Counted from the first letter of the stretch, positions 1 to 12,201 are shown. The stretch: 64,000 bases of DNA from Leptodontidium sp. MPI-SDFR-AT-0119 (GCA_020726505.1 JAHLEZ010000003.1:1178001-1242000), one strand, 5' to 3'. Numbers and translations are program-made. Notes: generated by a model not told the origin, from the sequence alone.

Positions 1-1259
1 TTTAGGTTGGCGGTGCTTCTGCCGATGTTGTCACACTGGCTCAATATTGTCGATTTCCCCATCACCATCAAGCCTCACCAAACCCATCATAACCAAAACC
101 AAAACCAAGAGAGAGATCAACGACATCCCCCATTCCCCCCCCCCCCCCTCTCTCTCCCCACCCAAACCTTCTCAATGCAATAACCTCCCCAAAAATGGAA
201 GAAAAGCAAACTATCCCTCAAGATCTAAACCCACTCACTCCTAAAACCTTACAACTCCAGCCTGGGAACAAGGCTCATTTCATAGATATCTATCAAATAT
301 TGACCTGATGGTTCGATAGCAAAGATCCCTTTGATTATATATATACTAGCTAGGTAGTTGACTAGCTTAGGGCTTTAGACAGCACTTCCTACCTAGAATT
401 CTGCCTAAAAGTTAACAAAGGTAGGTTGGAGGATTTGACTGAAAATGCTAGTATTTCTCGATGACAAACCCCTTCTCACAGTGACAATGTAAACTTCTGT
501 GACAACACACGACACCACACCCCTGCCCCAAGCCTCTATCGAATATGTTCCTCTGTCCTCCTTCTCTTGTTGAGGTCGCACGGGGCTGGCCTCGAACATA
601 CTCTTCATCTTTCCATGTCTCATTTCAACTCGGTCAAAGGAAGGGAAGTTGTGGGAGGTAGATAAACAGGGTAGGGTAAGTATGGATATAAATCCAGTTC
701 CAGTTTCAGCAAACTACATAAAACCCCCAATGTCTGTTCTGTCTCGTGAACGACAGTGGTTTGTCTGGCTAATATGAAGCTCCGCTCAGCCAACATCCCC
801 GCTGGCTCCATCTTAGCCTAGCTAAGAATATTTGACGAAAAATCTCCTCCATGCACATCTCAACTCAACACGTAAACACCCGTGCTATTGAAAGCAACAC
901 ATCTCTGGTATAATTTGAACCTTGGGGGAATCCACCTGTAGCACCAAGCGCCGTAAAACTCCAACTTGAGGTCGAAAAAGCAATCAGAATCATTGCACAC
1001 ACCCAAGACACACCTTGCCTGCCTGCCGTTCACTCATAACTCCGTTTGCAAAATCCGACCGTGCGCCCAGATATGAGTATCACCTGTTCGGACTGTGGCA
1101 GCAAATACCAGGCTGCCAAAATTTGTTGCTGTTTTTCTCCCAAATGTTTTCTTCGAATAATGCACCTTCACTGCAACTCTCCATCGGACGCTAATGTTAA
1201 TGCCATTCGGTTGGACGGTTGGACGAATGTCAAGTTGAAACCAAGTAGCATCCAGAAGG
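1..1259. other. intergenic, no gene recognised
   Basis: I see no protein family in any frame here. Positions 135-148 hold a run of 14 C followed by a CT tract. The rest is ordinary mixed-composition sequence, and its right end should include the 3' untranslated region of the minus-strand zinc-finger gene that begins at 2899. Confidence 0.5.
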
Positions 1260-2899
1260 TCACGAGGTCCCTCCTCGGCGTCGGCGGCCTCTACTGGGAC
1301 CTTCTGGTCGTTGTGATAGGACATCTCGGAGCTGGGCGTCATCTTTGTCTTTATCCGTGTGATGTACTCTAACATGTCTGTTCATTGTTAGGCATCTGAC
1401 CATGATCGTTAGATTGAGGCACCCACCTTTGAAGATTGTCTGGTCGGGGATACTTGTGTTCTCTATCGGGACAAAATGGGCAGACGTAGCCAGGAGAGTC
1501 ATGGACGAGGCCATGCCTGATCATTTCGTTCTTGCGCTTGAACCCCTTTCCACCTTCGCTTCGTGGACAACCCTTAACGCTGCAGTAGTGTGGACGATTT
1601 TGGGAATGTACATTTGCATGAGAATTCAGAAGATACTTTGGTACATTAGACCGACAATTGCACGCGGGATTCGGGTTTGTTTACCTGTGTCTGAAATGGT
1701 GGCGCACTACAGCCTTGATACGTGCATTGAAATCCGCCGATCTGAGGGTTGGTGATCCCTTCAATACTCATACGGTTCATACCTGACAAGCCGGGAGTTG
1801 AGCCAGACTGATCCGATGCTGGAGTTTCCGTGTTGCTCCCGCTATATTCGTTGGGACTCTGGTATTGAGGAGGCTCGCCATTGCTTTGGGAATGTCTCCG
1901 GTTACCGCTGGGAAAGTTTTGGTAGAAATGACCTCGACCAGGCGAAGGTAACTGATTTCTGAACACATCGGTAGGTGACTTTGGTGGAGATCCATGACCT
2001 GGGACAGCTGTAAATCTAGGTAGTCTTCCAGGTGGGGATTGTGAAAATGGGCTCTCGCCAGTTGCAGCTGCTTCTTTTAGATGACTTATATCTCCAAGCT
2101 GGGCAGATATTGATGGCAAAGTAATTTGACTTGATCCAGTTCCGCTGGTCAGGCTGGATTGAGGAGAGTGGTGTCGAATCGGTGGAAGTTCGCCAGCGGC
2201 GACAGGTGAAGGCGCAACTGTGTCATGCCTCCTCTCCGGTGAAGGATGCGAGGCTGGCGACGGCCCATCCACATATAATGTTGTAATTGAGGGTACTGAC
2301 GTTGCTTTTACACCATCCATAGGCTCGGACACTGTTTGAGGTGGCTCAACCTTCAGCTCTAGACTTTCGGGCAGGTCAACCTTTTGCGCCTCCTCGGGAC
2401 TATGTCGCGCAGTCTGTCTTAAAGCATCCGCAGCCAAAGTTTGCATGGCAGCAAGCGTATCCGGATGAATGCCATTATTCTGCGCGACGGATTCTTCTAC
2501 TACGACCATGGGGTCCTCCTTGTCCGCCACGGTGGAGACCACCACATCTGTACCCCCCTTCACCGGCGATTCCTCCTCCTCGATTTCTGACGCCAACGGT
2601 TTCTCTCCAGCGTCGCGCGCAATATCATTATGTTTTCCATCCGCCATGAATGCGATTAACACAGCATCGCCCTGACTCGGACGAGGCTTCGATCGCGTGG
2701 AGGCTTTGCGACCGTCCTCGGGTTCAGGACTGGATTCAGCACTGAGTGGTGGGAGAGGGACAGCCGGCGGCGGACTCGGCGATGGCACGAGATTGTAGGT
2801 CATTGGTTGTAGTTGAGGAGAATCGCGCGGGCCAACATCGTCTGGGTCGTAGAATTCGGGAGCGGTTGGAGGAGGCCGTGTGGTTTCGACAGTATTCAT
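1260..2899 (-). CDS. C2H2 zinc-finger transcription factor (three fingers)
   Basis: Probable nuclear DNA-binding regulator. Exons on the minus strand are 2899-1685, 1635-1427 and 1377-1260, separated by two 49-base GT...AG introns, giving 513 residues. The first 390 residues are disordered and rich in Pro and Ser. Three C2H2 fingers follow: C392/C397/H411/H415, C423/C428/H446/H450 and C457/C460/H476/H480. Introns 1 and 2 interrupt fingers 1 and 3. The tail after the last finger is short and basic and contains the run RGRRRRGG. The second finger carries the inserted stretch SEGGKGFKRKNEMIRH, which I associate with a conserved Pezizomycotina family whose target I cannot name. The start is the first ATG of the long open frame. 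The gene stands alone, with a repeat-rich upstream region of about 4.5 kb. The family call is secure; the biological role is unknown. Confidence 0.85.
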
Positions 2900-3279
2900 A
2901 CTTGAGTCAAATGCTGGCCATCGGAAGCACCCCAGATGAGGATTGCGGCGCTGATCGTGAGTGAACCGAGGCGGGTAAGTTCAGAGCATAATCAGCCAGC
3001 GGGGACCACCATGCAACCGCGGGAAGAAGGGCGACTGGCATGCGCAGGAGTCCGTCCTGCTGAGAAGAGGAGAGGGAGGAGAAGATGTTTGATGCGGCGG
3101 AGAGCGAGGACCTGCAAGGAAGGTGGGCGAGGGCGAGGGCAGATTAGGGCAGACAGGACAGGGTAGAGGGCAGAAGGTTTCGGTTTCTGACTTGACTGCT
3201 TGACTTGACCAGCCTACCTGACTTGATAGTTAGTCTGTCTGTCTGTGTGTCTCCGTACTCTCTGGCCTTGGGTTGGGTT

Positions 3280-3293
3280 GGGGGGGGGGGGGG
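3280..3293. repeat. poly-G run of 14
   Basis: A mononucleotide G run directly after a GGGTT-like stretch. It is prone to length error in sequencing and could form a G-quadruplex with the neighbouring G tracts. Confidence 0.9.
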
Positions 3294-3670
3294 AAGGCGG
3301 GGGGAGGACTAGGCTCGAGTAGTCAAGAGTCCAGAACAGGGCCCTGAAGTGAGGCTGGAGCGATTGGCGTGAGGGCCCGGAGGAAGTTAGTGCTAGCTAG
3401 TGCGTGGACACTGGGATGGGATGGGACAGGACAGTTTGCTGGGATTGCTGGCTGGCTTGGCTGGCTTGGGCCGGGCTGTGGTGGGTAACGGTGAGCGGAA
3501 TCGTGGGGCTGTAAAGAAGAAGGACGTGATTATTGTGCGGCGAAATCTGGACAGCGGGAGAAGGAAGCTTGGGAAGAGAGTCAGTCTGATGGTGGTGCCT
3601 TGGCTGGGTGGTCTGGATGAGGCGAGGAGAAGAGAAGAGAAGCGGTTCTAGAGGTGGAGATGGTCATATA

Positions 3671-3690
3671 TGATGATGATGATGATGATG
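3671..3690. repeat. (GAT)n microsatellite
   Basis: A perfect trinucleotide tract of about seven units lying in the repeat-rich region upstream of the zinc-finger gene. Confidence 0.9.
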
Positions 3691-3803
3691 GTTGTAGCGT
3701 AGTGGGAAAAAAGAAGTGGTCAAGGGAGAGCAGTGAGTGGGTGTATGAATGGCAAATGAGTGAGTGAGTGAGTGATGCAGGCGATGCAGGCGATGCACAG
3801 CCA

Positions 3804-3840
3804 GCAAGCAGCAGCAGCAGCAGCAGCAGCAAGCAGCAAC
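3804..3840. repeat. (CAG)n microsatellite, slightly interrupted
   Basis: Seven or so CAG/AGC units with imperfect flanks. In the minus-strand frames it reads as a run of Cys, Ala or Leu, which explains spurious open frames over this spot. Confidence 0.9.
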
Positions 3841-3970
3841 CAGAACGACGGACAACAAGTAGGCACATAGGTAAGAAGTAAGTACGGAGTAAGGTAAGGT
3901 AAGGTACGACTTCGGGGTCCTCTCCACTTGCGACCGAGGGCCGTGGAAGGGGAGGGGAGGAGGGGAAAAA

Positions 3971-4060
3971 GTAGGGGGAGGTAAGGAGGGTAAGGAGGGT
4001 AAGGAGGGTAAGGAGGGTAAGGAGGGTATGGAGGGTATGGAGATGGAGATGGAGATGGAG
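3971..4060. repeat. tandem repeat of GGGTAAGGA units passing into ATGGAG units
   Basis: About five near-perfect copies of a nine-base unit (GGGTAAGGA), then two variants with TATG, then four ATGGAG hexamers. The strand is almost purely purine, so the minus strand is a long polypyrimidine tract. Confidence 0.85.
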
Positions 4061-4230
4061 ACGGAAGAAGTGAGAAAGACTCCCTCCCATACATAATTTA
4101 CCTACGGTACGCAGACGCAGGAGCAGAAGAACCAGAGTGAAGTGAAGTAAGTGAAGTGCTGTGCAGCGGTGCAGCGGTGCAGCAAGCAGTGCAGCAGTGA
4201 GTGCAGCTCTTTCCAAATGTCCGCCGCCTC

Positions 4231-4286
4231 ATCCCATCCTATCATATCATATCATATCCTATCCTATCCTATCCTAACCTAACCTC
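4231..4286. repeat. (TATCC/TATCA)n tandem repeat
   Basis: A run of pentamers changing from ATCAT to ATCCT and then ACCTA. A second TATCC array lies at about 4403-4430. Confidence 0.85.
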
Positions 4287-4402
4287 CTCCGTATCCATCC
4301 ATACACCTTCATCCACCTTACTTACTTTTCTATCCTGCCCTGTTCTATCCTATCCTGTCCATACGCTTCTCATCTCGAACCCATCCATCCAGTGCATCCA
4401 TC

Positions 4403-4430
4403 TTATCCTATCCTATCCTATCCTATCCTA
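4403..4430. repeat. (TATCC)n tandem repeat, second array
   Basis: Five copies of the pentamer TATCC, the same unit as the array 120 bases upstream. The pair probably arose by local slippage. Confidence 0.85.
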
Positions 4431-7423
4431 GGCCCATGTCTCGCCCCATGTCTCTTTTCCATCCCATCAAATGAGCGTGGGGAAAACTCTAGCGCGGCTT
4501 TACTTCTTGGTGCCAGCCGTGCTTGGATGCTTCCTTCAACTTTGCTTGATGCTTCGCAACTTCACTTCACAGCCTCCAAGTGCTGCAGGGATGGGATGAT
4601 GCAGGGTCATGTCATGGATGTCAAGTCAGTCAGTAAACAGCACAGCACAGCACAGCACCTCAGTCACCTACCCTACCAGAAGGTGCATCGGGATAGGTCG
4701 TTTAGTCCAATCAGATATACTCCGTAGCCACTCAACTCAAGATTATGTATGGGGCAGCAGCAGAGAGTGCCGCACACCTCTCTCCTCACTCCTCGAACCA
4801 TGCGAGCCAAACCAGGGCACTCAACCTTCCATTCGACTTCCTCCACTCCCCACCCCATCTTATCCTCATCCTCGCGAACTCTGTCTGCTCCTCCCTGCCT
4901 CCCCACTGCTCCAGCCTCTGCTGAGTACGCAGTCGCCGCTAGCCTCACATATCATTCGCCTCGGTACAGTACTGTACAGTACCTATCTCCTGACTTGACT
5001 TGTTGCCGTCAGAACCAGTATTGGTCCCCATTCAATACTGTTCGTATTTATTCGTATTACTTACTACCTTCCTTGCCGCGTCACTCCGGCTTCTTCTACT
5101 CTGGACTCTGTGCATATCATGCTCATGCTCGCTGTTGCAGCATCAGGAATAAGATGAACCCGAGGTCTGCCGCCCATGTAGCACAGCGCCATCCCATCCT
5201 GTCGGCCAACCATAACCACAGAACCTTCAGTTCACAGACTTCATTCAGCCTCTCAGACTCCTCAGCAATGCCCGTTTGTGCTCACTACCTACTCACCCAT
5301 GGTAGCTGACCGAATGTCAGATTGAGAGCGGCTGGACTGCGACTGCGACTGAGAGACGAGGGAGGCGATTGACTGTGCGCTGATGGCGGTGAGCTATTGA
5401 CAAGAATCTTCAGATTGCTTCTGTGCTACGGACATTTTATGTGCCTTTCATCCCCTTCTCACCCTAGCTCCCTTCTACGAATGCCCTCATTGGCGATGCG
5501 GCGGTGCCATATGTCTGTCACGGGGACCGAGTGCATCCACTCGATTGAGGCGGAACTCTGAGGCACATTTATTTCTACACACACACACCGTCACTTTCCC
5601 CAGACATCACTCTTGAAGTGTACCAGTGTGCTTGAGCTCGAGATATGTCTGTCGGTCTATCCATCTGCATGGCTTCCCGCTGTATCGCGGCGGCCGTGAT
5701 CAATGTAAGAGCAGAATCAGCCCCGCGCCACAACTTGCTTTCCCTTCCTGCCCGCATACATGAACGGAAAAAAGTAAGCAGCCTCTTCATGCTGCTTGCT
5801 TGCCTCTTTTGCTGTCACTTCCCTCTATCATTCTACTCGCCCTCATCATCGCTCACTCTTCTCTCTCTTTCTCCCACGGCCAACGGGCAACCCTTTCACT
5901 CTGCCTCACCCACCTGCTTCTCTGGGCTGGCCTGCAAGTCAAATCTGCAACAGGACGGATTCAGCAGCCTCCAGCCGTGGCCGACGTCCAGTCAAATCGT
6001 GGCTCATTGCGCCGCAATCGACGATTGTGTTCCATATCAACCGTCGAGCTAAGCCGTCGAGCCGCATCGACACAACTGGTCGGCCTAGCGAACATCGTGG
6101 ACGCCCAAGACTTGCTTGCAGGGCTACACCTCAACTGGCGCCTCTAAACTATCGGCTGACCACAAACTCTATTGCCAAACGGACTCTATTTGCCGCATTT
6201 GACAGACAAATATTTCTGCGCTAGTCGTGAGTACCGTTCCGCCAGTGGAAGATATTGGGAGCAGCCGAACGACCGAACGAACGAACGAAAGGGCATCCCA
6301 AGACATCTCGACTGCCGGCAACATCTGACTAAGATGATTAATGGCATGACCAAAAGTAACATCTTGCTCACCTTTCTGGCTATTTTAGCACTGGACACTC
6401 ACTGGTCGATTCAGCGTTCGGCGACTTCACTGATGTCACGTGATATCGAGTGATCCCTCCGAGATCTTTGTCCACTGCCGCAAGAGGGCGTACAAACGGC
6501 ACTAAGCCTGGTGCCAATGTCTCAATTCAATCTTGGGAATTCTCTCTGGCTTACCTCGGCGCCGAAGCCACTACTTCTCTGAAACGCAAGGCGTTAGCGT
6601 ATTTGCTTTTCGTCACTCGTCATCGCCGAGTAATTTTCGTACTTGTTCTGAGGTCTCAGCCATGATATGCTATCAGTATGTTATCATGAGCTTGCACTTT
6701 CAGTATTTACCTAATTATCATAGTTTGAAACGAAAGCAGGCGGCGGCCCGCAAGTCTAACTGCCTCGCTGCCTCCTTTTGGCCCCCCTTGGCCCCCTCGC
6801 TTCTCGCTTATTTTACCCTCAATGAAGTCCGACGATCTCTATCTGGCCAATGACTAAGTTTCGAACAGCAGAGTGACACCTCTTCTTGCATATTTTAGTT
6901 TTGAAGCAAGAATGGGGGCATGAAGTTTCCTCGAAATCTTGTTCTGGGAGATTTTTTCAACGCTACTGTTCCTACTCTGGTGTTGGAGGAGAAGTCGCCC
7001 TCGTACCCTCACATGGTGGGGTATCTAGCAAGTGTGTCTGTCGAGTTGTCAAATTCTCTCATTCAGGATTTTGGAAGTCGATCCTTGGTTCGTTTGCACT
7101 GCTTGTCTCATATCTTATCTCTTTGCTACTAGGAAGTTGATAAATACTCTTTTCTCGGACCTTGGTCAATCCGAGTTTAGATAGGTGTCAACAACGCTTT
7201 GCTTAAACCCCACGAGAGTAGTTCCTAAATAAGTCGAAGAAGTCCCCAAAGTTAGAGTGCAAGAAATATGCCTTGGCGCTGTGCCAGTGGCTCCTCATGT
7301 GAGGCTGAGGCTGAAAGCCTCATCGACTATGCGCTGCCCACCTAAGACATGAGTTGATTACTTCCCCGTGAATTCAGAAGAACCTCAATATTTATCTCAT
7401 GGTTCCTCACGGGCTCAACTAGA

Positions 7424-8349
7424 ATGGCAGATCCTTTCAGCATCGTCAGCGTGGTAGTGATAGCCCTCAAAGCCATCCACACCACCAAAGACTATGTGGA
7501 AACAATCTGTCGCGCTCCACGATCAGTATCTGCACTCGCCGTCGACCTCGACGACATCGAGAGCCTTCTCCGTCAGGTCAGCCAGATTGCTCAAGATGAG
7601 CGCGCTGACGATTCAGAGATGCACCAGTTTCTCTCTCGGCCGATTGCAACCTGTGAGACCGCTGTGACGAGCTCCACAAGCTAATTGACCCGTATGTGAG
7701 GATTAGTGGAGGGCTGAAGGTGTGGGGTCGGTTCTCGTTTGGATTCAAGGAGAGCGAAGTGCAATTGATGAGTACGAAGCTGGGGAATTGTAAACAAAAC
7801 CTGACTTTAGCAACTACTAGCGCAAATCTGTGAGTTTAATTTGCTGCTGTAATTTTCAGATCTGTGCCCCGCTGGTCGTGTTACAGCCTTGCAAGTCGCA
7901 AAACTAAGCGAGGGGTCAGAAGGATCCAACATCACCTAGGGATTGAAACCTCATCTGTCGCGAGCGAGGACATACACGGGAGAACATTTGAGCATATTGA
8001 GAGGTGGAATTTGGAGACTCAAACGATCGTCGAGGAGGATACCGAGCTATCAGCTTCAATTTCCCAACAAGTTCCTCCATCCTTCGCGCCTCCAGAAACC
8101 CCTCAAAACCATTCCACAAACTACAATATCGCTCCTCCGCTCACGGGCTCGTCGGTTTCTTCAATCGATTATATACCTCCGGCATCCCTTCAGGACTACT
8201 CCAAAAAGCACAGTGCCCCTACTCCACCTGTGATTCCGCCAAATGAGGAAGCTCTAGCAGAAACCAATGCCAAACAAGGACTCCGGTTCTTCAGTATCAA
8301 GAACCGGGTTACACCGTTATCACCCAAGAAAACGGAGTCAAAGAAGTAG
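7424..8349 (+). pseudogene. fungal 'MADPFSI' N-terminal domain protein, frameshifted
   Basis: The first 76 or so residues, starting MADPFSIVSVVVIALKAI, match the helical N-terminal domain found at the front of many fungal NACHT/ankyrin (STAND-like) proteins and of PigL-type proteins (Pfam PF17111, from memory). The frame then stops at 7682-7684. One base appears to be missing near 7662-7664. In the next frame coding resumes as CDELHKLIDPYVRISGG and runs to a TGA near 7839. A 30-base GT...AG stretch (about 7831-7860), too short for a normal intron, leads to another open frame (7864-8349) rich in Pro and Ser. Either the gene is decaying or the assembly has an indel. The domain call is fairly firm; the downstream part is uncertain. 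Confidence 0.55.
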
Positions 8350-9180
8350 TCTCTCCCCTCTCTATTCTCAACCCTCGGAAACCCCAACACTCGTCACACG
8401 ACAAAACCCCCCGTACACGTCCCTTGTATCGCTCTACTTATCGCAAGAAGGAGAGACAAATATACTTCGAAGTCTCCGTACAGTATCTCCCCAGGAGCTT
8501 GGGAAAGGAAAAAATTTCCACCACCCATTTTCATTTCCAATACATTGCAAGCACTCCGTCCGCAAGCGGCAGTATAGGCAGCTCTCCCTATTGAAGCTGC
8601 TTCTGTAACGTCTTCTCAAAGGGACCAGGCTAACTAGCGCAGGAGGGCTCGTATTAGAAGGGCCCGGAATGGTTTCGTAAGTGGCTAATTTTTGGATTCG
8701 TCAAAAGGAGAACCCTTTAAGGGGTGGGAGGGATTTTCTTCTTTTTTCTTCTTTTCTTTTTTCGAAGTACGTTATAGTACTGTGTATTCACCCTCCTGCC
8801 CTTCGAGTCTAGGCCTGTGAAAAGGTTAGAATGTAATAATAATATACAAGATCTACGCTGTTCATGCGTCTCTTTGCCTTGATCCCCTCTTTGCTCTGCT
8901 CGTCTAAGGCGGTTACGGTATCTACTATGTGGCGCCGGCTTAGAAGCCTCAAGAAAGAGTTCTGTTGTAGGTTGGGGGGGTTGGAAACTTAGGCTTATAA
9001 CAATGGAAAGGGATCTGGAATTGTCGACGCTCTTAAACTTAAATACTGGCTTGCGACTCCCTTCCTCACAGTAAAATACTTATATGTCTCGTACCCCACT
9101 CTCTCTCTTTTCATATTCCGATAACCTAACAGAGAAAATTAGCCACAAGCTCATCATGAATCATGCACTCACTACCTCAC
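8350..9180. other. intergenic, no gene recognised
   Basis: Mixed sequence with a T-rich stretch at 8738-8762 that could serve as a terminator or 3' untranslated region for the upstream gene. No domain is visible in either strand. Confidence 0.5.
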
Positions 9181-9594
9181 TCACTCAATCAAATTTCCAT
9201 CCGGATCCCTAACATAAACACTCCTAATCCTCCCCCTCGCACCCGTCCTCTCCACCACGCCCCCACCCTCCAAAACCTCAATCCCCTCCCTCCGAAACCC
9301 CTCAACCGCTTCCTCCAAACTCGTCTCCCTCCCAACTAGAAAGCATAGATCTGCGGTCCCAGGGAGGGCCGTCTTAGCCTTGGGCTCAATCTCGGCGCCT
9401 TGTTGGTGGAGGTTGATTTTCTGCTGGCCGTAGAGTAGGGCGTGTCGAGAGATGGAGGGCGTGCTGGGTGATGTGAAAGTTTGGGACTTCATTCCTAGGT
9501 ACTGCGTGTACCACTGGGTCGTTCTTGGGATGGATTTGCATGTGAGGACGAGGTGGTCCAGGGCTTTGATTGTTACGATTGGGGTGGTTGACAT
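9181..9594 (-). CDS. VOC (glyoxalase/bleomycin-resistance fold) protein
   Basis: A single-exon protein of 137 residues, the usual length for a one-module VOC protein of the glyoxalase/dioxygenase superfamily. It begins with the typical strand IKALDHLVLT. Candidate metal ligands are His14 (LDHLVL), the His in INLHQQG near residue 62 and the final Glu in DPDGNLIE, which matches the normal H...H...E layout. Such proteins isomerise or cleave small substrates, or bind them, using a divalent metal; the substrate cannot be read from sequence. It lies 378 bases beyond the stop of the aldehyde dehydrogenase and points the same way, so it may belong to the neighbouring catabolic cluster. Confidence 0.85.
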   Translation of the reverse strand: MSTTPIVTIKALDHLVLTCKSIPRTTQWYTQYLGMKSQTFTSPSTPSISRHALLYGQQKINLHQQGAEIEPKAKTALPGTADLCFLVGRETSLEEAVEGFRREGIEVLEGGGVVERTGARGRIRSVYVRDPDGNLIE

Positions 9595-9972
9595 GGTGTG
9601 TTACAGTGATTTAGAGAATTAGATGTGTCGAAAAAGTTCTGAAAGAGAAGGTATTCTCAACTAGTTTACTATATGTGGGAGACCGCTTTGGAAGTGTGCC
9701 TCTCCGCATTTCGGAGCGGTTGGGCGTGGCGAATGCTGAAATTTGGAGTACCCCAACACTTCTCCCCACTTCCCACTGCGCTAATACTTCTTGCCGAAAA
9801 TAAGAAGTCATTTTGGAATAGTAGGAATACTGGAAGATGAAAGAGGTACATGCTTTACAGGCATCCAAGAACTTTGGAAGAGGAGAGATATGTTGTCTCG
9901 TCACGGTTACGGGAGGATTTAAGCGACATCCAAAATAAACATTGAAGCTAAAAATCGTATACGACGCTAGGT
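9595..9972. other. intergenic between VOC gene and aldehyde dehydrogenase
   Basis: 378 bases that should hold the promoter of the minus-strand VOC gene and the 3' end of the aldehyde dehydrogenase message. No further gene is seen. Confidence 0.5.
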
Positions 9973-11586
9973 TCAGACACGGAACGTGATACTTTTCACT
10001 TCGAGATATTCGTCAATTCCCAGAAAAGACCCCTCACGTCCCTGGCCACTCTCCTTGATTCCACCAAATGGAGAAGCTACATCACTGATGATACCTGTGT
10101 TCACACCAACCTGGTTTGTAGTTAGTACGAGATAGGATACTAAGAGGCCAGATCACATACCATGCCAACTTCCAACGCTTCAGCCACTCGCCATGCACGG
10201 CTCGAGTTCTCTGTAAAGAAATACCCAGCCAAACCAACCTCAACCGAGTTCGCCATACGAACAACTTCATCCTCAGTCTGGAACTTGATCATAGGAAGCA
10301 GCGGACCGAACGTCTCCTCCCTCGCGCAGAGTGTTTGCAAAGAGACATCTCCCAAAACAGTCGGTTGGAAGAAACACTCTCCGATATCCAACGCAGGCAT
10401 ACCTCCGATAAGAATCTTTCCACCAGAAGCAACTGCATCAGCGACGTGATTCTGAACCTTCACAACCGCTTGCGGCGTTATAAGGGGTCCGATAGTCGTT
10501 TCTGAATCACTCCCCGGTCCGAGTTTAAATTTCCCAACTCGTCTTACCACCGCAACGGCGAATTCCTCATAAACTCCATCCTGCACGTACACCCGATTCG
10601 CACAAACGCATGTCTGACCCGAGAGACGGAACTTGCTCGCCATCACAGCATCAACCGCATTCTCGACATCCGCATCATCAAACACGATAAATGGGGCATT
10701 ACCACCAAGTTCCAAACTAACCCGCTTCATCGTGCTGGTGCACTGCGCAGCAAGTAGCTTCCCAACAGCCGTCGAGCCAGTGAATGAGAACTTGCGGATT
10801 TGAGGATGCTGTGTGAGAACCCGGCCGATTTCAACCGTATATTTCTTGCTCGTGACGATACTCAGTGAGCCGGTTGGCAGACCGGCTCGTCTTCCTAGCT
10901 CAGCGAGAGCGAGTGCTGTGAGTGGCGTCTCGGCTGCTGGTTTGACAATACAGGGACAGCCGGCTGCGATTGCTGCTGCGACTTTCCTGGTGATCATCGC
11001 GGCTGGGAAGTTCCATGGTGTGATTATCCCGCAGATACCGACTGGTTGTTTGATAGTAATGACCCTGTTCTCCCGTTTCGAGGCTTGTATTACCTGCGTC
11101 TATGTTAGGAACTGAGGTTCGCTAGATTTGATACTTAGATGGGCTTACCTGGCTATCTATTCTTCCACCAGGTCCTGAGAACCAGTCCAGAAAATCTGCA
11201 GCATACGTGACTTCGCCCTGTGCTTCAGCCAACGGCTTCCCATTCTCCGCGGTGATGATCGCCGCGAGATCGTCTCGAGCTGCGATTGTCAGGTCGTACC
11301 ATCTCCGTAGAATCAACCGTCTCTCTGTGGAAGTCATGGCTTTCAACTCCTCTGCAGCGGTAACAGCACCTTCAATGGCGTTGTTGCATTGTGATGCGTT
11401 TAGATCTGGTAGTACGGCGATACTTTTTGATGTCGCTGGATCTGGGAGAGTTTAATCTTAACCCAAGCTTCTAGGCAAGCATCAGAACTTACTGATCACT
11501 TCAAAGGTAACACCGGTGGTTGAAGTAACCCATTCCCCGTTCACAAATGCCTTCAATGGGAAGAGGAATTGGTCTGTTAGCTTCAT
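9973..11586 (-). CDS. succinate-semialdehyde dehydrogenase-type aldehyde dehydrogenase
   Basis: Oxidises an aldehyde, most likely succinate semialdehyde, to the acid with NAD(P)+. Exons are 11586-11493, 11441-11149, 11093-10161 and 10110-9973, with introns of 50 to 55 bases, giving 485 residues, the family length. Visible marks are the oxyanion Asn in TPWNFP, the general base near Glu257 in SLELGGN, the catalytic Cys near 291 in [10 protein letters not shown], and a C-terminal [14 protein letters not shown]. The N-terminal stretch WFSGPGGRI is typical of the GabD/UGA2 branch (usually WFSGE). It is followed upstream by the lactonase gene on the same strand and faces a beta-hydroxyacid dehydrogenase in the same cluster, which fits a lactone to hydroxy acid to semialdehyde to succinate route. 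The substrate is inferred from branch and context. Confidence 0.9.
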
Positions 11587-12201
11587 GTTGCGTGGTGAAG
11601 GTGGCGTTTGATTTATCATTAATTGAAACAGTCGGTTTTGAATGATGTGTTACGTAGAAGGAAATTTCTGGATTGTGGTTTTGAACTGTTTCCTTCTTTC
11701 AATGACAGGATTAGTTATGAAATATTCCGCTAGTTCACCATCGGGCGTCTTAGGTTTAGTTACGCCAGACTCCAATATCACCCCACTACCCCGATTCTCT
11801 CCCCCGCCATGCGATTCGGCGTTCTCCACAAAGTTGACCTTTACTTCACGACTCGTCATGCGGCAGAGTACAGCCCAAAAGATATCTTGAGGTACCAGCT
11901 AGTATCTCAGGCCAAGTAATGATTCGGATTTCCGCATACCTATGCATCGAGACCAGATTCGCTCCGCCACATGCCTTCAGGATAGCTGAACGCAGCTGGT
12001 GACTAGAACTACTTTGAATGGGATACTTGGCGGAAAGTATTATGATCACCCATGAACTTGGCTGAGAAGATTCTCAGTTGACAAGAACGTCTCCAATCAT
12101 CCATGATCAAATTTTGGAAGCATTATGGGCGAAATCAAGCCTCAAACTTTGAAAATTCTACAGAAAGTACGTCTTCAAAATCACATCTTACAAGTCAACT
12201 A
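11587..12201. other. intergenic, promoter side of the aldehyde dehydrogenase
   Basis: 615 bases between the lactonase stop and the aldehyde dehydrogenase start. It should contain the promoter of the latter. Short open frames are present in several frames but none has a recognisable domain. Confidence 0.45.

Larger units (their letters stand above)
2900..7423. other. long gene-poor, repeat-rich upstream region
   Basis: No convincing gene in 4.5 kb. The part from 3250 to 4440 is dominated by simple sequence (listed separately). The open frames on the minus strand between 3581 and 4216 only translate those repeats. From 5300 to 7400 the composition is ordinary, with scattered open frames of under 145 codons and no recognisable domain. 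Some of this may be promoter and leader of the zinc-finger gene starting at 2899, which is read away from it. Confidence 0.5.

Noticed and set aside
1402..1755. Open frame on the plus strand over the zinc-finger region
   Set aside because: It is the antisense shadow of the spliced minus-strand zinc-finger gene.
3581..4216. Overlapping minus-strand open frames of 87-211 codons
   Set aside because: They translate the simple repeats (runs of Leu, Pro, Cys, Tyr) in three frames at once; none has a domain or a splice pattern.
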